A DNA stretch of 32,609 nt from Terriglobia bacterium (GTDB taxonomy: Bacteria; Acidobacteriota; Terriglobia; UBA7540). Position numbers and translations under genes: made by a program. Below the pieces are notes generated by a model. The model made no database searches and was not told the origin of the DNA. It saw only the letters and a program-made list of their open reading frames with translations. The DNA lies in contig JASHPE010000296.1 of assembly GCA_030038235.1 (NCBI GenBank), positions 1 to 32,609 on the forward strand, given 5' to 3'. Shown here piece by piece: positions 1 through 13,745 of this stretch. The number at the start of each line of letters is the position of its first letter. Positions within the stretch are counted from its first letter, which is position 1.

Positions 1-648
1 GCTTTTGCGCGTTTTTTCCACTGTAGGTTGAGGCATGTCGGCTAGATATAATCTCAAGCGCCGGAGAGTCAGTGGGTTGCAAAATTCGAAAAATTCAGGT
101 TTTGCGAACCCGGGGGCGCCCCTTAACGGTGATTTTTCCAAAATCCCGCCATCATTATGACTCCCCATGACATTCCGGCTTTGGAGGGGCGCGCCCCACT
201 GCATTTTGGGGGTGCTTTTCGCGACGTAGGTCGATCTAGAGAGGCTAGACAGGCAGACACGAGTACTTGCGCATACTCGCAAGTGCGAGGTACCGGGGCT
301 CGGCCTGAGCCGCGCCCTGATCCGGCATAGGCGCGAATCCGCGACATTCTGCCGTTTAGACGGTGCGTCGGTAGCGGCGAGGTTCCGGGCAGTGCAGGCG
401 GGATGCTCTCGCAGAGACATAATCACCCTCCAGGCGCCAGCCAGCCCACCCAGCCGGGCGCAGGCGAATCTTTGCCCCGCGTTTTTGATGAACTCCCTAT
501 ATATGTATATAGCAGTATAGTGCGCGTTGTCAAGAAAAGTAACCGCGAGGTGGCGTCAACCGAAGTTATGAATCTTGGCGCTTCTGGTGGGCCCAGTGGT
601 GCGCGGCAGGCGGTCCGAGTTGGGCTCGGGAGCAGGTCGCCACATTTT
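1..648. other. gene-poor left edge
   Basis: No reading frame here has a convincing ribosome binding site or a recognisable product. The stretch holds two GC-rich self-complementary patches, around 112-122 and 186-197, and an AT-rich segment near 490-515 that may be a minus-strand promoter. A 74-codon minus-strand frame at 123-347 has no Shine-Dalgarno sequence and a low-complexity, Arg/Pro/Ser-rich translation, so I do not call it a gene. The left edge may contain the tail of a feature that lies outside the window. Confidence 0.4.
506..533 (-). promoter_or_regulatory. possible sigma-70 promoter, minus strand
   Basis: Read on the minus strand, a perfect TTGACA (528-533) is followed after 16 nt by TATATA (506-511). 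It points toward position 1, where no supported gene lies. It could drive a small RNA or a gene beyond the window, or be a chance match in a locally AT-rich patch. Confidence 0.3.
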
Positions 649-840
649 TCAAGAGTAGGTCTCAGTCCAATCCAGATCGCCTTGGGTTCTGTAACAAAGT
701 ACGGAACTCCCGGTTGCTATTCTTGCCCCGCAGTTCGGGCAGTTGAAGCCGCTGGCAGCTCCGGAATCTCCGGACGCTTCGTATTCCAGTTTGGTCCCGC
801 ATTCTTCGCACTCAACGGCATCGGCATAAATTTCGCTCAT
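649..840 (-). CDS. small zinc-ribbon protein
   Basis: A 63-residue protein with two CxxC knuckles: CEEC near residues 10-13 and CPNC about 20 residues later. This is the spacing of a four-cysteine zinc ribbon of the kind found in small regulatory or rubredoxin-like proteins. I chose the ATG at 838-840 because a GGAAGG-type ribosome binding site lies about 9 nt upstream. A longer in-frame extension to 993 runs through the 977-996 palindrome and has a Thr/Arg/Phe-rich translation unlike a protein N-terminus. The central part between the knuckles is Gly/Ser/Ala-rich. The gene stands alone, and the palindrome about 137 bp upstream may control it. The exact function is not recognisable; the zinc-ribbon assignment is fairly safe. 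Confidence 0.7.
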   Translation of the reverse strand: MSEIYADAVECEECGTKLEYEASGDSGAASGFNCPNCGARIATGSSVLCYRTQGDLDWTETYS

Positions 841-1348
841 GTGATTTATTCTTCCTTTCCGAAGGGCGGGAACATCGGAACCGCCCATCCCCCGGCCCAG
901 AAACGGCGTTTGGAGAGGAGTCTCCAGAAACACCGCTCTGCGCAATGCGGATACTGACACGCCGAATGAGCGCGTTGATGTGACGCGCGTCACATCCGGC
1001 CAGGCGACCTACACCGTCAATCGCGGGTCGGCCGGCCCCGGCGAGGGAGAGCCGCTTGCAGTCGATCCGGCACCGCAGCCGCGCGGCTTGTGGTTAATGG
1101 CAATAGGGATACTCCTTGGAGGCTTTCGCCGGTCGATCAAGCGCTACAGGGCTGGCGCCCGGGATTGCTAACTGTTGACGGTCGAGTTCCTTCCACCCCT
1201 TATACAGAACCGCTCCCGTACTTCTAGTGGATTTACCTGATTGCCCGGAGCGCAGGGCGGGCTCACACTGGGCGCTACGTGGTACAAGTGTTTGAAAAAA
1301 GTGCAGCTTACGTCAGGGCGGGCCGAACGCTGAGAGTGGAGCAGGGAC
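841..1348. other. intergenic region with CRP-type palindrome
   Basis: This lies between the divergent zinc-ribbon and 101-aa genes. Apart from the palindrome at 977-996 I see no gene. A 63-codon plus-strand frame begins inside the palindrome (980-1171) but lacks a ribosome binding site and a recognisable product. Confidence 0.4.
977..996. promoter_or_regulatory. 20-bp perfect palindrome, CRP/FNR-type operator candidate
   Basis: The sequence GATGTGACGCGCGTCACATC is a perfect inverted repeat. Its core TGTGA-N6-TCACA (979-994) matches the textbook CRP consensus exactly. It sits between divergent genes, about 137 bp upstream of the zinc-ribbon start and about 350 bp upstream of the plus-strand gene at 1349. 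CRP/FNR-superfamily regulators from many phyla bind this half-site. Actual binding is inference. Confidence 0.45.
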
Positions 1349-1654
1349 ATGGAACTGCGACAATACGACCTGTACGAGATCATCCCTGGTGGCCGTCCAC
1401 GCTGGATCGGCGCGGCAGCTAATCTGGACCACGCCCGGACGAGGTTGAGGGAACTTGCCGCGGCTTCGGCGGGAATCGACTATTTCGTCCGTGAGTTTCG
1501 CTCCGGCGTGGTAGTAGCTGTGGCTTCGCGCCCAAGGCCCGCCGCCAAGCCTTTGCTGGCGCACCCCAGGTCCTCAGCGGCAGCAGCGCGCCACGAGGTA
1601 AGAGCGAGCGCGGCGCCGAAGAGCATGCCGGCCGTGCAGTTGAGCCGGGCTTAG
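1349..1654 (+). CDS. small hypothetical protein
   Basis: This encodes 101 residues and I do not recognise a named family. The first 55 residues look like a compact folded domain: alternating hydrophobic and polar residues, with a GGRPRWIG turn followed by a predicted helix (about residues 25-40). The last 45 residues are Ala/Pro/Arg/Ser-rich and probably disordered. A purine-rich GGAGCAGGGAC precedes the ATG. It stands alone between two repeat-bearing intergenic regions. The normal N-terminal half argues for a real gene; the low-complexity tail may result from drift of the stop codon. Confidence 0.5.
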   Translation: MELRQYDLYEIIPGGRPRWIGAAANLDHARTRLRELAAASAGIDYFVREFRSGVVVAVASRPRPAAKPLLAHPRSSAAAARHEVRASAAPKSMPAVQLSRA

Positions 1655-2072
1655 CGGGAGAAATTTTCGTTCAGCGCCGCAAATGCGTGGTGTCCCGATT
1701 TCAGACGTACGGGCGGCCCTCGTGGCTGCCCAACTGATGCCTTGCGTGATCAACGCGCTTTAATCGGGCGGCCACGAGGGCCGCCCGTACGTCTGAAATC
1801 GGGACACAACTCGCGAACAGAACAGGAGCGCTGTTCGTCCGCACGAACCTGGTTGCCTTATGCATCCCATCAGGGGGAAGGAGATTCGCATAGGGAATCC
1901 GCCGGTGCGCCATCGGCCATGGGCACCCACGACCGGTCCACAAAAACCAGCCCGCGAATTCAACGAGGGATTTTGCCGGCCGGAAGGCGGTCGGAATGGG
2001 ACACCGGCTCGTCCGGAATTGCGGGTTAGGGGCCAGGGATTGAGGATCAGGGAATATTCAGAAAGGAATAAC
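1655..2072. other. intergenic region with hairpin repeat
   Basis: It holds the long-armed hairpin at 1691-1806 and, near 2023-2052, a degenerate run of GGGGCCAGGG/GGATCAGGG words. Reading frames on both strands across this stretch mirror the hairpin and are not convincing genes. Confidence 0.5.
1691..1806. repeat. long-armed palindromic repeat (GGGCGGCC family, copy 1)
   Basis: Two 41-nt arms, 1691-1731 and 1766-1806, are reverse complements with one mismatch and enclose a 34-nt spacer. Each arm contains the core GGGCGGCCCTCGTGG and an outer CAGACGTA word. The core and outer word recur at 14574-14665, so this is a dispersed family, not a one-off terminator. It resembles REP/BIME or MITE-like elements. 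No transposase is in the window. Confidence 0.8.
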
Positions 2073-2354
2073 ATGCGCACACAACCCACGGGAACTTCAA
2101 TAACCGACGGCGATTTGGAGACCGTTCTGCAGCAGTGCGAAATGCTTCAGGCGCTCCAGGCAGTCCGCTCGGGGGACTTCTCGGTACGGTTGCCCGGCGA
2201 TCGCACCGGAATCGACGGAAAGATCGCCGATACCTTCAATGACATCATTGCGGCGCTCCATGAGCGCCGGCTGGACGCCCGCAGAGCGTTGATTGGTCAG
2301 GAGCAAGCCGACGCTCATCGAGCGCCGCTACAGCAAGCCGCCAGAACACACTGA
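2073..2354 (+). pseudogene. truncated duplicate of the N-terminus of the poly-HAMP kinase
   Basis: This encodes 93 residues starting at the ATG at 2073, preceded by GAAAGGA. Residues about 20-60 (from LQQ through [16 protein letters not shown] to ADTFN) are almost identical to the start of the 2289-residue kinase that begins at 2408. The homology also includes the upstream ATTCAGA(A/G)AGGAA leader and the first codons (MR-Q-TG-S). It fades near 2250, and the last about 35 residues are Arg/Ala/Gln-rich and unlike any HAMP sequence. I read it as the remnant of a duplicated kinase 5' end. It could still be translated, because its ribosome binding site and frame are intact, giving a lone HAMP peptide. 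Confidence 0.6.
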
Positions 2355-2407
2355 ACCGCTGCCGGTACGGTAGATATTTTGTAGGGGTTCATTCAGAGAG
2401 GAAGATC

Positions 2408-9277
<6,870 letters not shown>

Positions 9278-9300
9278 GTGCGTCATTGGGTCAGGAGGTA

Positions 9301-9416
9301 AGTGCGTCAGTATGTCAGTATTTCAGTATTCAGTACGTGAGTGCCGCGGGTCGCGTTTGGCGCCTGTCAGTGGAATACTGGGGGCTGACAAACTGACCTA
9401 CTGAGGTACTACTGAC
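9301..9416. repeat. TCAGTA-rich repeat, left flank of four-helix-bundle gene
   Basis: A run of short words such as TCAGTA, GTCAGT and TACTGA directly precedes the gene at 9417. An inverted, imperfect counterpart lies at 9793-9840, so the two tracts bracket that gene. The downstream kinase gene starts just after the right tract. Confidence 0.65.
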
Positions 9417-9796
9417 ATGCAGGAGTTTCGACAGCTCAAGGGTTGGCAGAAAGGGCATCAACTGACATTGGGAGTCTACCGAGCGACGGCCAAGTTTCCC
9501 AAAGCGGAGTTGTTTGGGCTTACCGCGCAGATGCGCCGGGCAGCGGCATCCATCCCGGCCAATATCGCCGAAGGGTGCGGCCGCCCGGGAAGAGCGGAGC
9601 TGGGCCGTTTCCTCCAGATTTCGATGGGTCAGCGAGTGAGATTGAGTATCACTTGATGCTCGCACACGATCTGCGGCTCCTTGCTGATCCGGAACACAAG
9701 CGGCTCGACGGTGAAGCCGTGGAATTGAAGCGCATGATCAGTTCGTTCATCGTGAACCTCCGAAGTCACGCGGTGCCAAGCGAACTGAAGTGCTGA
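9417..9796 (+). pseudogene. four-helix-bundle protein (23S rRNA intervening-sequence family), frameshifted
   Basis: The first 71 residues in the 9417 frame (FRQLKGWQKGHQL, then RRAAASIPANIAEGCGR and GRFLQIS) match the small four-helix-bundle family first described from intervening sequences in 23S rRNA genes. After the Met-Gly near 9628 this frame runs into a stop at 9656. The other plus-strand frame continues the family pattern at once (SASEIEYHLMLAHDL) and ends at 9796. One missing base around 9626-9630 explains both halves and would restore a protein of about 125 residues, the usual family length. It is either a true pseudogene or a sequencing or assembly error. The family's cellular function is not firmly known. 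Inverted TCAGTA-type tracts on both sides suggest it arrived as a unit. Confidence 0.8.
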
Positions 9797-9840
9797 CGTA
9801 CTGACAAACTGAAGTACTGAAATACTCACGCACTGACACA
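9793..9840. repeat. TCAGTA-rich repeat, right flank of four-helix-bundle gene
   Basis: GACGTACTGACAAACTGAAG and the following GTACTGAAATACTCACGCA are the inverted, imperfect counterpart of the tract at 9301-9346. The end of this repeat lies about 20 bp before the start of the next kinase gene. Confidence 0.65.
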
Positions 9841-9860
9841 TTCGACGGAGATCGCACTTT

Positions 9861-11594
9861 ATGGCCTCACTCGCAATGTTGCCCGGAGAGCAGGAAGGCA
9901 AGGGTCGCACAGAGCGTCAACGCTCCGAGCGGCGGGTCAATATCCTGATGGTGGACGACCAGCCGGCGAAGCTCTTGAGCTACGAAGCCATCCTCGCCGA
10001 TCTCGGCGAGAACCTGCTCAAGGCCACTTCGGGCAAAGAAGCTCTGGAGCAGCTCTTGCGACATCAAGTCGCAGTTGTCCTGATCGATGTCTGCATGCCG
10101 GACCTCGACGGGTTCGAGCTGGCCTCGATGATCCGCGGTCATCCGAGGTTCAGCAAGACGGCCATCATCCTGGTCTCAGGCGTGATGGTGGACGATCGCG
10201 ACCGGCTGAAGGGCTACGATTCCGGCGCCGTCGACTATGTTTCGGTTCCCATCGTGCCGGGCATCCTGCGGGCGAAAGTGGCGATATTCGCCGAGCTCTT
10301 CCGGAAAACGGAGGAGCTTGCGCTACTCAATGTGGAACTCGAGCGGCGCGTCGAGGAGCGCACCGCCGAGATCGAAGGGCTGCTCAAGACTGCCGATGAG
10401 GCGCGGCAGGAAGCGGAAAAGGCCAACCAGCTTAAGGACGAGTTCCTGGCGATTCTTTCCCACGAACTCCGCACGCCGCTCAACGCCATCACGGGCTGGG
10501 CCCACATGCTCAGCGCAGGAGACCTCGATGCGGCTACCCGGAAGAAGGCCGTTGACTCGATCGGTCGCAATGCTCTGCTGCAGGCCGCGCTTATCGCCGA
10601 TCTGCTCGACATATCCCGAATCGTCAGCGGCAAGATGCGGTTGGACTTGAGGCGGGTGGAGCTTTGTTCCGTCGTGCAGAACGCGCTCGATTCGGCTCGC
10701 CCTGCAGCGGAAGCCAAGGGTATTCAACTCGAAGCCGACGTCGCGAGCGGTATTGGGACCATCAGCGCCGACCCGGCGCGCCTGCAGCAGGTGATTTCGA
10801 ACCTTCTTTCGAATGCGGTCAAATTTGCGCCGCGCGAGGGTCACGTCCGCGTCCGCGCAGAGAAAGCAGGCTCCTCAGTGGAGCTTGCGGTTCTGGACGA
10901 CGGCCCCGGAATTCGTCCTGAGATTCTACCCTTCATCTTCGAACGCTTCCGGCAGGGCGACTCCTCCACGACGCGCTCTCACAAAGGTCTGGGATTGGGA
11001 TTGGCGATTGCGCGGCACCTCGTGGAGATGCACGGAGGCACAATCGAGGCGCGGAACAGGGACGATAGCTCGGGAGCGATCTTCAGGACGATGCTCCCGG
11101 CTTCCGGCGTGGTGGTGCCGGCGCTAGGCGAACCCGCGGGAGATCCCGTGTTCGCATCCCCGGGCAAATTCAACGGCGACGCCGCGCCTTCATTGAAGAA
11201 CGTGCGAATTCTGCTGGTTGACGACGAGGCTGACGCGCGCGAGGTGGTGGCCACGGTGCTCGAGGGCTGGGGCGCCGAAGTGCTGCTGGCCCATTCCGCT
11301 GCCGACGGGCTGGGAATCCTGGAGCGCGAGCGGCCGGACGTGCTGATCGCCGACATCGAGATGCCGGGCGAAGATGGCTACGGACTGATCCGAAAAGTCA
11401 GGACTCTACCGTTGAACCGCGGAGGCCAGACCGCAGCCGTGGCGCTGACCGCTTATGCCAGCGCATCCGACCGTACGAAGCTCTTGAGCGCCGGTTTCGA
11501 CCGTCATGTTCCGAAACCCGTCCGGCCTCCCGAATTATTCGCGGTCATATCGGCGATGATGAGATCAGGCGGCAAGGCGAATGTGGGTCCTTAG
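9861..11594 (+). CDS. hybrid histidine kinase, REC-HisKA-HATPase-REC
   Basis: A 577-residue soluble kinase. An N-terminal receiver (about 27-140) carries Asp76 in LIDVCMPDLDG. It has PIVP where the conserved lysine-proline would lie (DYVSVPIVPG), so its switch lysine appears to be missing. A coiled coil (about 146-190) leads to HisKA with His201 in [12 protein letters not shown], then HATPase with NLLSNAVKFA, DDGPGI and GLGLGLAI. A C-terminal receiver (about 447-562) carries Asp498 and keeps the lysine-proline (HVPKPVRPPE). There is no transmembrane segment and no classic sensor domain, so input probably comes through phosphorylation or partner binding at the first receiver. The start ATG has a GGAG about 11 nt upstream. 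The C-terminal stop lies at the edge of the GGTCCTTAGTC repeat. It is probably functionally linked to the neighbouring kinase and lone receiver. Confidence 0.93.
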   Translation: MASLAMLPGEQEGKGRTERQRSERRVNILMVDDQPAKLLSYEAILADLGENLLKATSGKEALEQLLRHQVAVVLIDVCMPDLDGFELASMIRGHPRFSKTAIILVSGVMVDDRDRLKGYDSGAVDYVSVPIVPGILRAKVAIFAELFRKTEELALLNVELERRVEERTAEIEGLLKTADEARQEAEKANQLKDEFLAILSHELRTPLNAITGWAHMLSAGDLDAATRKKAVDSIGRNALLQAALIADLLDISRIVSGKMRLDLRRVELCSVVQNALDSARPAAEAKGIQLEADVASGIGTISADPARLQQVISNLLSNAVKFAPREGHVRVRAEKAGSSVELAVLDDGPGIRPEILPFIFERFRQGDSSTTRSHKGLGLGLAIARHLVEMHGGTIEARNRDDSSGAIFRTMLPASGVVVPALGEPAGDPVFASPGKFNGDAAPSLKNVRILLVDDEADAREVVATVLEGWGAEVLLAHSAADGLGILERERPDVLIADIEMPGEDGYGLIRKVRTLPLNRGGQTAAVALTAYASASDRTKLLSAGFDRHVPKPVRPPELFAVISAMMRSGGKANVGP

Positions 11595-11664
11595 TCATTG
11601 GTCCTTGGTCATTGGTCTTTTGTCATTTGTTCAGGCTTTGCGCCTGCCACTAAGGACTAAGGAC
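11586..11664. repeat. GGTCCTTRGTC-type dyad repeat
   Basis: The words GTCCTTAGTC, ATTGGTC and CCTTGGTC on the left (from 11586) are partly complementary to ACTAAGGACTAAGGAC at 11649-11664. The stop codon of the preceding kinase (11592-11594) is part of the first word. The dyad may act as a weak transcription attenuator, although no T-run follows. Confidence 0.55.
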
Positions 11665-11686
11665 GTGGTCGCGAGAGGAAGTTCTC

Positions 11687-12091
11687 ATGGAAAAACGCAA
11701 AGAGCACATCTTCATTGTCGACGACTTCGATGACAATCGGGAGATGTACGCCTATTTCCTGTCGGAGCACGGCTTTGTTGTGACCCAGGCCGCGGATGGG
11801 CAGGAGGCCTTGGAGAAAGCCGTGCGGCTTCAGCCTGACCTGATCATCATGGATCTTTCACTTCCCGGAATGGACGGCTGGGAAGCGGCACGCCAACTCA
11901 AAGCCGGTGAGAAGACCAGGCACATCCCCATCGTCATCCTGACAGCTTACGATCTCGGCAACGTCGGTCCTGCGGGCTGCGATGGAATTCTGACCAAGCC
12001 CTGCCTGCCCGACCAGATGATCGCCGAAATCACCCAAGTACTCGACAAATACCGAAAGGCGGACGGAAAGCATATCGCCGGAGCGGCCTGA
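11687..12091 (+). CDS. single-domain response regulator (CheY/DivK-like)
   Basis: This encodes 134 residues forming one receiver and nothing else. It has the acidic pair in IVDDFDD, phospho-acceptor Asp56 in IIMDLSLPGMDGW, the switch Thr in ILTAYD, and the conserved Lys-Pro in ILTKPCLPDQ. Such lone receivers act as phosphate shuttles or protein-binding switches in phosphorelays. A strong GAGAGGAAG site precedes the ATG. It sits 92 bp after the second hybrid kinase on the same strand, so that kinase is the natural phosphodonor candidate. The C-terminal Lys/Ala-rich tail is short and unremarkable. Confidence 0.92.
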   Translation: MEKRKEHIFIVDDFDDNREMYAYFLSEHGFVVTQAADGQEALEKAVRLQPDLIIMDLSLPGMDGWEAARQLKAGEKTRHIPIVILTAYDLGNVGPAGCDGILTKPCLPDQMIAEITQVLDKYRKADGKHIAGAA

Positions 12092-12118
12092 TTGTTCCCG
12101 ATGTGCGAGGAAGGATTG

Positions 12119-12183
12119 CACCACAAAGGGCACAGAAAGCACGGTGATGAACTCTCTGTGGCCCTCCGTGACCTCCGTGGTGA
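12119..12183. repeat. CACAAAGGGCACAG / CCTCCGTGG dyad repeat
   Basis: The left arm CACCACAAAGGGCACAG...CACGG pairs imperfectly with the right arm CTGTGGCCCTCCGTGACCTC plus CGTGGTG. It follows the lone receiver gene by about 30 bp and could serve as its terminator. A related but distinct repeat is at 29599-29700. Confidence 0.6.
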
Positions 12184-12384
12184 AATGCGCACTTTTGTTG
12201 CGGCTCACGACCGCGCCCCAGCGCCCGTCTGACGATTTTACCTGACAATTACTTAATCCTGTGTTAACAATTCGCCTTGGGGGAGTAAGAGTTTAAGTGG
12301 CGGGGCAATTCACCGGCAGGCACTTGCACCGCCGAGCGCGGATTGCGCCCGATCGGCGGACCAGACGACGGGAGGGTTCCGTGG

Positions 12385-12465
12385 GAAGTTGAAAGTCGAA
12401 GGTCGAAAAAGGCCGCTATCTTTCGATCTTCGACCTTAAACCTTCGACCTTCGACTTTCAACTTC
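12385..12465. repeat. GTCGAAGGTCGAA dyad repeat abutting an NtrC-type gene
   Basis: GAAGTTGAAAGTCGAAGG (from 12385) is the exact reverse complement of CCTTCGACTTTCAACTTC apart from repeated words, and the right part ends at 12465. Additional TCGATCTTCGACC words lie in the loop. The last base of the repeat is also the last base of the stop codon of the minus-strand NtrC-type gene, which ends unusually early. Confidence 0.75.
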
Positions 12466-13709
12466 TATACCGTCACCGCCGCGGCAAGGCCCCTCACCGG
12501 ATTCGAAAGATCCCCCGGCATGATGACGTCCCCGGCGCAGGTGACGACCGCCCGTTCCAGCACGTTGCGGAGCTCGCGGACGTTCCCCGGCCACGGATAC
12601 TCATACATCAGGCGGAGGGCCTCCGGATCGATGGCCTTCGTCGGACGGTTGTGCTTCTGGCAGAGATCCTCGACCAGGGACGCGGCCAGAATCTCAAGGT
12701 CCTCCGGGTGATCGCGCAAAGGCGGCATGGCGATATGGACCACATTCAGGCGGTAGTACAGGTCACGGCGAAGATTTCCCGACTTGATCGCTTCTTCGGG
12801 CGGCCGGTTGGTGGAAGCCAGCACCCGCACCGAGATCGTGGTTTCGGACTTGGCTCCCAGGCGCCGGACCTTGGAATCCTCGAGCACCCGCAGGAGCTTC
12901 GCCTGCGCGGTCAGAGGCATCTCTCCGATCTCATCGAGCAGGAGCGTCCCGCCCTGGGCAAGCTCAAAACAGCCCATGCGCGATTCGAAAGCGCCGGTAA
13001 ATGCCCCCTTCTCGTGGCCGAACAACTCGCTCTCGATCAGCGTTTCCGGGATGGCGGCGCAATTCACCGCCACGAAGGAGTGGCTCCGGTACGGGCTGAG
13101 CTCATGAATCGTGCGCGCCACCACTTCTTTTCCGGTGCCGCTTTCGCCGGTAATCAGGACGGGCGCCGCCGAGGGCGCCACCAGCTGGATGAGGGACATG
13201 ACCTGCCGCATCTTCTTGGAGTTGCCGACCAGTTTCCCCAGTGCGCCCAGGTCGCGAAGCTTGCGATGAGCGATCTGCAGTTGCCGCTCGCCCTCGTGCC
13301 GGTCGAGACAGTTGCGCAGCACCACCTGCAGGTGGGCGGGATCGGTTCCCTTCTCCAGGAAGTCGAAGGCGCCGAGGCGAGTAGCCTCGACGGCGTGCTG
13401 GATGGTGCCGTGTCCGGTCAGCATGATGAAGGAAATGGCGGGACTGAACTGGCGGGTGCGCTTCAAGAGATCGAGGCCGGTCAACCCCGGCATCTGCAGA
13501 TCGGAAAGGACCACGGCGGGTTCAACGCCCTCGATCTTCTCCCAAGCCTCGGTGCCGTTGGCGGCAGTGTCAGCGCTGTAGCCCCATTCCTTCAGCAAAT
13601 CGACGAGCGCATCGCGGACCCGCTCGTCATCTTCCACAATGAGAATCTTCGGCTGCTTGACCACCGAAACATGCTCCAACTTGCGCCCTGGTTGTGCCAC
13701 TTCATTCAC
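12465..13709 (-). CDS. NtrC-type sigma-54 response regulator lacking the DNA-binding domain
   Basis: A 414-residue regulator. The receiver (about 20-135) has Asp70 in VLSDLQMPG and Lys120 in FLEKG, where the usual following Pro is Gly. The AAA+ domain (about 160-390) has Walker A GESGTGKE at 188-195, the sigma-54-contacting GAFTGA loop at 235-240, LLLDE at 256-260 and RRDLYYRL arginine fingers near 314-321. The protein ends 25 residues after NVRELRNVLERAV, so the C-terminal Fis-type helix-turn-helix normal for this family is absent. It should be able to activate sigma-54 polymerase, but from solution or through a partner. Start: the GTG at 13709 is possible, but AGAGGGG lies 8 nt before another GTG at 13700, which I find more likely. 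It is 36 bp downstream of the next gene on the same strand. Confidence 0.92.
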   Translation of the reverse strand: MNEVAQPGRKLEHVSVVKQPKILIVEDDERVRDALVDLLKEWGYSADTAANGTEAWEKIEGVEPAVVLSDLQMPGLTGLDLLKRTRQFSPAISFIMLTGHGTIQHAVEATRLGAFDFLEKGTDPAHLQVVLRNCLDRHEGERQLQIAHRKLRDLGALGKLVGNSKKMRQVMSLIQLVAPSAAPVLITGESGTGKEVVARTIHELSPYRSHSFVAVNCAAIPETLIESELFGHEKGAFTGAFESRMGCFELAQGGTLLLDEIGEMPLTAQAKLLRVLEDSKVRRLGAKSETTISVRVLASTNRPPEEAIKSGNLRRDLYYRLNVVHIAMPPLRDHPEDLEILAASLVEDLCQKHNRPTKAIDPEALRLMYEYPWPGNVRELRNVLERAVVTCAGDVIMPGDLSNPVRGLAAAVTV

Positions 13710-13745
13710 CCCTCTGGCGGTCCAAGGCCGGAGAACCCGGCTGCA

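Noticed and set aside
403-957. A 184-codon plus-strand frame over the zinc-ribbon gene
   Set aside because: It has no ribosome binding site and covers the minus-strand gene, which has two CxxC motifs and a good ribosome binding site.
980-1171. A 63-codon plus-strand frame starting in the palindrome
   Set aside because: There is no ribosome binding site, and the start lies inside the operator-like palindrome.
1150-1172. A sigma-54-type promoter (TGGC...TTGCT) near the 101-aa gene
   Set aside because: The GG and GC elements are one base too far apart for the strict -24/-12 spacing.
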